Assembly (NCBI RefSeq): GCF_040054535.1
Contig: NC_090780.1
Location: forward strand, 13,367,501-13,431,500
DNA length: 64,000 bases
Source of the DNA: Antennarius striatus
Taxonomy: Eukaryota > Chordata > Actinopteri > Lophiiformes > Antennariidae
Direction: 5' to 3'
Shown here: piece after piece, positions 59,488 to 64,000 of the stretch
Layout: the number at the start of each line of letters is the position of its first letter
How positions within the stretch are numbered: position 1 is the first letter of the stretch
Made by a program: the position numbers and the translations under genes
Notes under the pieces: generated by a model
The model's database searches: none
What the model was told of the DNA's origin: nothing
The model's input: the letters and a program-made list of their open reading frames with translations, nothing else

Positions 59488-60169
59488 TTTTAACAGATGT
59501 GACAGAAATGCTGAACAGCCTTCACTTGCAGCTACGAGGCCAGGGGACACTTATTTGCGACATGTATTCAACTCACCTCCTGACCACTGCCAAGGGCGCC
59601 CTTGAGCAAGGGCGCTGTCCCCTTTATAAGCTGCTCATTAGGAAGCACCATGAAGGAGATGCCCGCTACTTTACACCCCTCTAAACTGCATGCTTACAGA
59701 CCCTCTATGTGTGTGTGTGTGTGTGTGTTATGGGCCAGTACACGCTAATGTGTATGTGCATGCGACTAATGTGTATGTGCACGCAACTAACTAACAATGT
59801 GTGTCCCTACGGGGATCAGTATAGTAAATTAAAATTAAAAAAAACCCCTCTGTCTCCCTGCTACCCAATAGCTCTCTGGAGAGAGCCCAGTGATCCTTTT
59901 CCCAGCTGAAAGGTGTGTGGAAGCACTGGAAATGCTGAAGGTGGAGTTCCGTGTGCGATTCTGTGAACTACCTGCTAATGCAGAACTCCTTTGTTGCCGA
60001 CATTGATGAAGCCCAGCCTTCTTATCAGGTTGAATTGACTGAGTTACAGAACTGTGATGTTCTGAAAGACACATTCAAGCCTAACAGTCTCATGGACTTC
60101 TATCCCGCCTTCCCAAATGACATAACTAACTGGAAAGGGTTATTAATATTTGGTTCTGGAAGACAATAA
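59488..60169 (+). pseudogene. hAT transposase pseudogene
   Basis: Three islands of the ZBED5/FAM200/GTF2IRD2-like hAT transposase: DVTEMLNSLHLQLRGQG and ICDMYS (59,495-59,574), CVEALEMLKVEFRVRFCEL (about 59,911-59,970), and, in another frame, SFVADIDEAQPSYQVELTEL then CDVLKDTF and MDFYPAFP (59,990-60,115). Interrupted by a nested insertion (59,576-59,850) and at least one frameshift. The zinc finger, most of the catalytic core and the C-terminal dimerisation region are absent. Confidence 0.8.
59576..59850 (+). mobile_element. Retroposon nested in the hAT transposase
   Basis: Starts where transposase similarity stops after ICDMYS. Includes CCAAGGGCGCCCTTGAGCAA, a TG tract (59,708-59,727), two copies of 'ctaatgtgtatgtgc', and a tail CCCTACGGGGATCAG plus AAATTAAAATTAAAA like that at 26,241-26,296. 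Boundaries approximate; target duplication not seen. Confidence 0.55.
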
Positions 60170-60289
60170 ATGTTTACATCCCTGCGATCATAACAGTTTT
60201 TCTGTGACAAACTGACCCGGCCACCCATTGGAGAAGTGAAAAGTTATGTGTCCCTTACAGGAAAAAGTTTGGAAACCCCTGTTTTAATT

Positions 60290-63200
60290 TATTGTTTGGT
60301 CTGACAAATGACCTAAAGCAGAAAGACACTCATTTTCACACATTCAAACATTAAGAGCAGATTTTCATGTTCAAGAAGTCATAGTTAGGATCAAACCATC
60401 ATGAGTCCGTTGCCTTCAGGTGCAATGACATAATGGGGAAACTGTTGTGACTTTCCATGTGCAGTAATTTCTTATTTCTATTTTACTGTAATTGTAATTT
60501 ACAGTCAATGATCTCTCTATATTGTGTAACAGAATAAGTGAAATTCATCACGAAACCTGCAAAAACTGAAATGCATCTTTAGTTGCAATTTCACAGAGCA
60601 TATATTTAAACGTCTGCTTTATCAACTCTAGTTTTAATTAAATCTTTAATTTAATAATTTAATAATCTTCTTTTGTCCAGTAGAAGTTGCCCTGCTGTTG
60701 ATCCTGCTGCCTTATCGTAAATACAGGCAGATCTATACCTCGACTCTCTCTATTCATCCTTGTATTCCTCCTCACTCCTGCCATCAGACTGCAACTCTCC
60801 TCCAATAAGAAGCTCTATGTGGACTAGTGCACACCCCTGTTTCCATGGAGATACCTCTCAGTCTGGTCTTGCAGAGCTGGAACCTGAATACAGCAATGAT
60901 GGACAGCAAGGCTGTGAAAGGGCGTGTTGCTTGCTGTAGCTCATGCTAAGGCTTCCTTGAAGCATCAGACTGACTTTGACAATACAACCGAATGAATGTC
61001 AGGGAGCAGCAGTGAAGAGTTTTTCACTGTGAAGGGAAATGGAAAGGAAACACATTGTGCTTTCCTGTAAACTAATAGTTTTAGAGGCTTACATGAGAAG
61101 ACTGTCACAAATTGTTTTCCAGAACAATGATCAGAAGGGTACATTTTAATGAGAGCACACAACCTTGGTGTATGTCATTGTGGGAAATGGTGCCCAAGAC
61201 AAACTCATTTGATGAAATTTGTCATCAGAGTCTAAATTGATTTTTTAGTTTGACAGTAGACATACTAGATAACCAGCAGAAAATTAGGAGGCAGAAGAGG
61301 TGGGGATGATCTGCAGAATGACAGGTGGCATCTTGCTGTCGGAAGCTCCATCAGCTCACCTCTGCTCCAGCCATTGATTAGCCACAGCTTTGTTGTCTTA
61401 TCTCTAAGTGCCTGTGCTGCAGCCGTCTGAACTAATGAGAGAATGGATGAGATAGAGACAGACAGAGAAGAACCTGCAGTGACGTGAAGAGCATGCCCTC
61501 ATGAATCCAAACCTGCATTAATCATTAGGGGATTAGAAAAGAAATACCAGAGAATTGGGATTAGTTTAACGACTGGAACTTGAATTATGAGAGTTGGTGC
61601 GATGGACAGGAAGAGTGAATTAAAGTCTGGATAAGGTTTGTTTGTCTCTGTTTTTCATGTGAATCGGGCTCTGCAGTGTCGAGCCCAGATACTGCAGAGC
61701 TGAGTTGGGGATTAGTTTAATGAATTTGGCTCCGAGCAGCTTTTGTCTGATGTGTTTGCTTGTAGACATAGTTTGTGTGTTGTTGCATGGTGATGTGAAT
61801 GCCACAGGACATTATATTCAAACTGTCAAATACCTTCTGAAGCATATGTGATATATAATTTACCTTTTTACCAGTACATGGAGGCAAGTGGTTCTTTCCT
61901 TAACAGTCACTGCATTAATATACAATATGTAATATATAGAGTACTAAAAAAAACAGTTGAGATCAATGCATATTATTCATTGATTGAAGCATTTCAATCA
62001 ATAATGTTTGTAAAAAAGGCATGTATACAATCAAGCCTCACTATAGATAATATTTTATCTTCATTATCTTGCAGTGTAGTGATCTAGCTCACCTTTTCTT
62101 GCTGGTTTCCTGCTGCTCCTCGCAGCTCGCTATCACCTGCTCACCTTAGGGTGCTCTGCAGAAAACCCCAGTGCTCCAGTTTCACCACACTGCATCAGTA
62201 TATCACAGGCCCTCTTAATCTGCAGCCTTGCACCAGTGCATCACCGCTTATTTTTTCAGTTGACTGCAGTAGAATGCTGAGGCTTTTAGAAAAATAAATA
62301 ATGCCTTGTTCTCATTTTAAGTGCCGATGAACTGTCGGAACGCCCCGTAGGATTTGTTTTATTCTTCTACATCTGTTTGGGAGGTTGTTGGCCGTCTTTG
62401 TGCTGCACTGCCTTTTGCCTGAGGGAGGCAAGAAATTAAAAATTAAAGATATGGTGAGATTATGCATTAATAACGTCATCCATTCGAGACTGAATTGCAT
62501 TCTAGCTTTAAAATATTTGTGGTTTTGAGAATACACACTTCAGTAGGGGGAAAAAAGTTGAGAAATAACCATGAAAATCTTTCAAACTGCCATTATATCC
62601 TCCAGAACACTCATATTTTTGACAAAGTGCCACAGCGCCTTCTCACTCCTTATGTACAACACTATTAAACAGTCACACAAGAGTGTGTTTAGTCTCATTT
62701 GAGTATTCATATTGGTCAGAAACTCAGTTTTTGACCTTTCTTCATTTGAAATGTCAGACTTGGTAACCAAGACAAGGTTCTCAATAAAACTGAGCCATCC
62801 TCATTGACATATGAACATGAAGTAGGTGCTAAGAATGCATGCAGGAACACTGCTGGGCTGTGATACAGTTTGGAGGAAGTGGTCACAGTTTCAACTGCAG
62901 GTCACACGATGTACTGTAACTCAATATTACAATTTCAGACAACGTGTTATAATGACATGGGTGATAGATGTTTTTTGGTGCAGTTCAAATAAAATGTGAA
63001 AAGCATCAAAGCGGTACATTTTCATGTTATGTGTCAATCAGGGAGACTGCAACAAATTCTAGAAAAAGCAAAAATTACTTTTGTAATATTTGCCCTGTAT
63101 CCAGTTGTCATCATCCAGCTGTAGAGGAAGTTCATGCACACGTTTGTAACAAGTTGGACAGGGGCTCGTAGAACTAGAATCGTTTTGTAGTGTTTTCATT

Positions 63201-64000
63201 ATCTCTGAACCAAATTTCAGACTTAATTTCAATGTTTATCATCACCATAATTGATCTTATGTGGAGCACATCTCCAGTAGACAGTGATTTAATCACTAAA
63301 CATTGTTCCAAAATTAATTAGCTTCTGTGTCAGAAATCTTCATTCTGGTCTATAACAAAGCTGTCAACTCTTTTGGGGTCAAAGTTCAGGGATCTTCAAC
63401 ATCCTGCCATTGTTTTCAGTTTCAGTTTTTTCGCTCGACCACTTTGCTTTCAGTTCCGGCCTCTGAGACAACAAGGAAAGATATTGTGTTTCAGTTGTCC
63501 ATGGTTTAGCAGAGATCTTATATTTGGGTGAACTAAGTATTTGGGGTCAGCCATGTGAAGTGTCATGACTATACACTCATCTGTCATCTACAATATATGT
63601 AATAATTAAGCTCTGAAGAATGAATGTTAAAATTTTACCTTGGAGCTCAGACATATCATTAAATCTCACAGCAATCAGCAGACTTTCCACTTTTTTTTAT
63701 TAAATTTAATTAACTGAGTGCATTCAGATAAATGTGTATTTTAAACTGCGGTTGTCTGCAGATAATTCAACCTCAAAACAACAAAAAAAAAGTCTAACTC
63801 TGACACATGTCATGATAGTTCTCCATCATCCGTGTGGTGCCACAGAAAACCACTGATTAGGGAAGTTATTATGAAATTTTTATGGAAATGCATTGGACCA
63901 TGATTATATTTAATGGATTCAACAGCTGGGTGAGCTGAGTGCTAAACACACAGTGTTTAAGAATAGTCAACAAGTAAGTGACAGAGGAAAAAAATAAAAA
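60290..64000. other. Intron stretch to the right edge, nothing recognised
   Basis: AT-rich; short open frames on both strands match nothing known. A few GC-richer patches (about 60,690-60,950, 61,300-61,480 and 62,090-62,240) could be conserved non-coding sequence but show no specific feature. Confidence 0.45.

Larger units (their letters stand above)
59337..60289 (+). mobile_element. hAT (Charlie-type) element with transposase remnants
   Basis: Body 59,345-60,281 (937 bp). Left end CAGGGGTCCCCAAACT and right end, reverse complemented, CAGGGGTTTCCAAACT form terminal inverted repeats differing at two of 16 positions; the left subterminal region GGCCCGCGGGCCGGATG is a Charlie hallmark. Flanks CTTGAATT and TTTTAATT agree at 6 of 8. 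Contains a broken transposase and a nested retroposon. Confidence 0.88.
51748..64000 (+). other. srgap3: srgap3 intron 1 (partial)
   Basis: No frame resembling srGAP exon 2 (the F-BAR continuation) occurs up to the right edge, so this is all intron. First introns of this gene are very long in vertebrates. Transposon remnants are listed separately. Confidence 0.75.

Overview
The window is a piece of a ray-finned fish (teleost, probably percomorph) nuclear genome. Reasons: spliced vertebrate genes with GT-AG introns, long TG/CA, GATA and TA microsatellites, and a repeat load typical of teleosts (an RTE-type LINE with a GGAT tail, hAT elements with 8-bp target duplications, and a tRNA-like short retroposon carrying the gggataggctccagc block). 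The exact species cannot be read from the sequence.

Layout. 1-24,919 is the 3' part of the window's share of kcnb1 intron 1, with no recognisable exon but with LINE and hAT insertions. 24,920-25,474 (minus) is coding exon 1 of a Kv2 potassium channel, called kcnb1, holding the whole T1 tetramerisation domain. About 2 kb further on lies a complete 10-coding-exon ptgis (prostacyclin synthase, CYP8A1) on the minus strand, 27,660-35,678, rebuilt here as 480 aa. After a 1.9-kb gap comes a complete 9-coding-exon thumpd3 (tRNA m2G methyltransferase) on the minus strand, 37,570-44,434, rebuilt as 496 aa. A 7-kb spacer rich in repeats, local duplications and microsatellites separates it from the first coding exon of srgap3 on the plus strand (51,687-51,747). 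The rest of the window is srgap3 intron 1.

Gene order is the main structural point. kcnb1-ptgis are same-strand neighbours on human chromosome 20q13, and thumpd3-srgap3 are divergent neighbours on human 3p25. Here the two pairs are joined, with the junction between 35.7 and 37.6 kb. The genes do not form one pathway: an ion channel, a haem enzyme of prostaglandin metabolism, a tRNA modification enzyme and a Rac/Cdc42 GAP with an F-BAR domain.

No entirely new system was found. The most interesting items are the synteny join, a 1.5-kb hAT-type insertion ending 43 bp from the ptgis exon 5 acceptor, an internally deleted but RT-intact LINE with a perfect 12-bp target duplication, a retroposon scrap nested in a hAT MITE with both target duplications preserved, paired CGCG palindromes upstream of kcnb1, and a duplicated A-B-A-B block between thumpd3 and srgap3.
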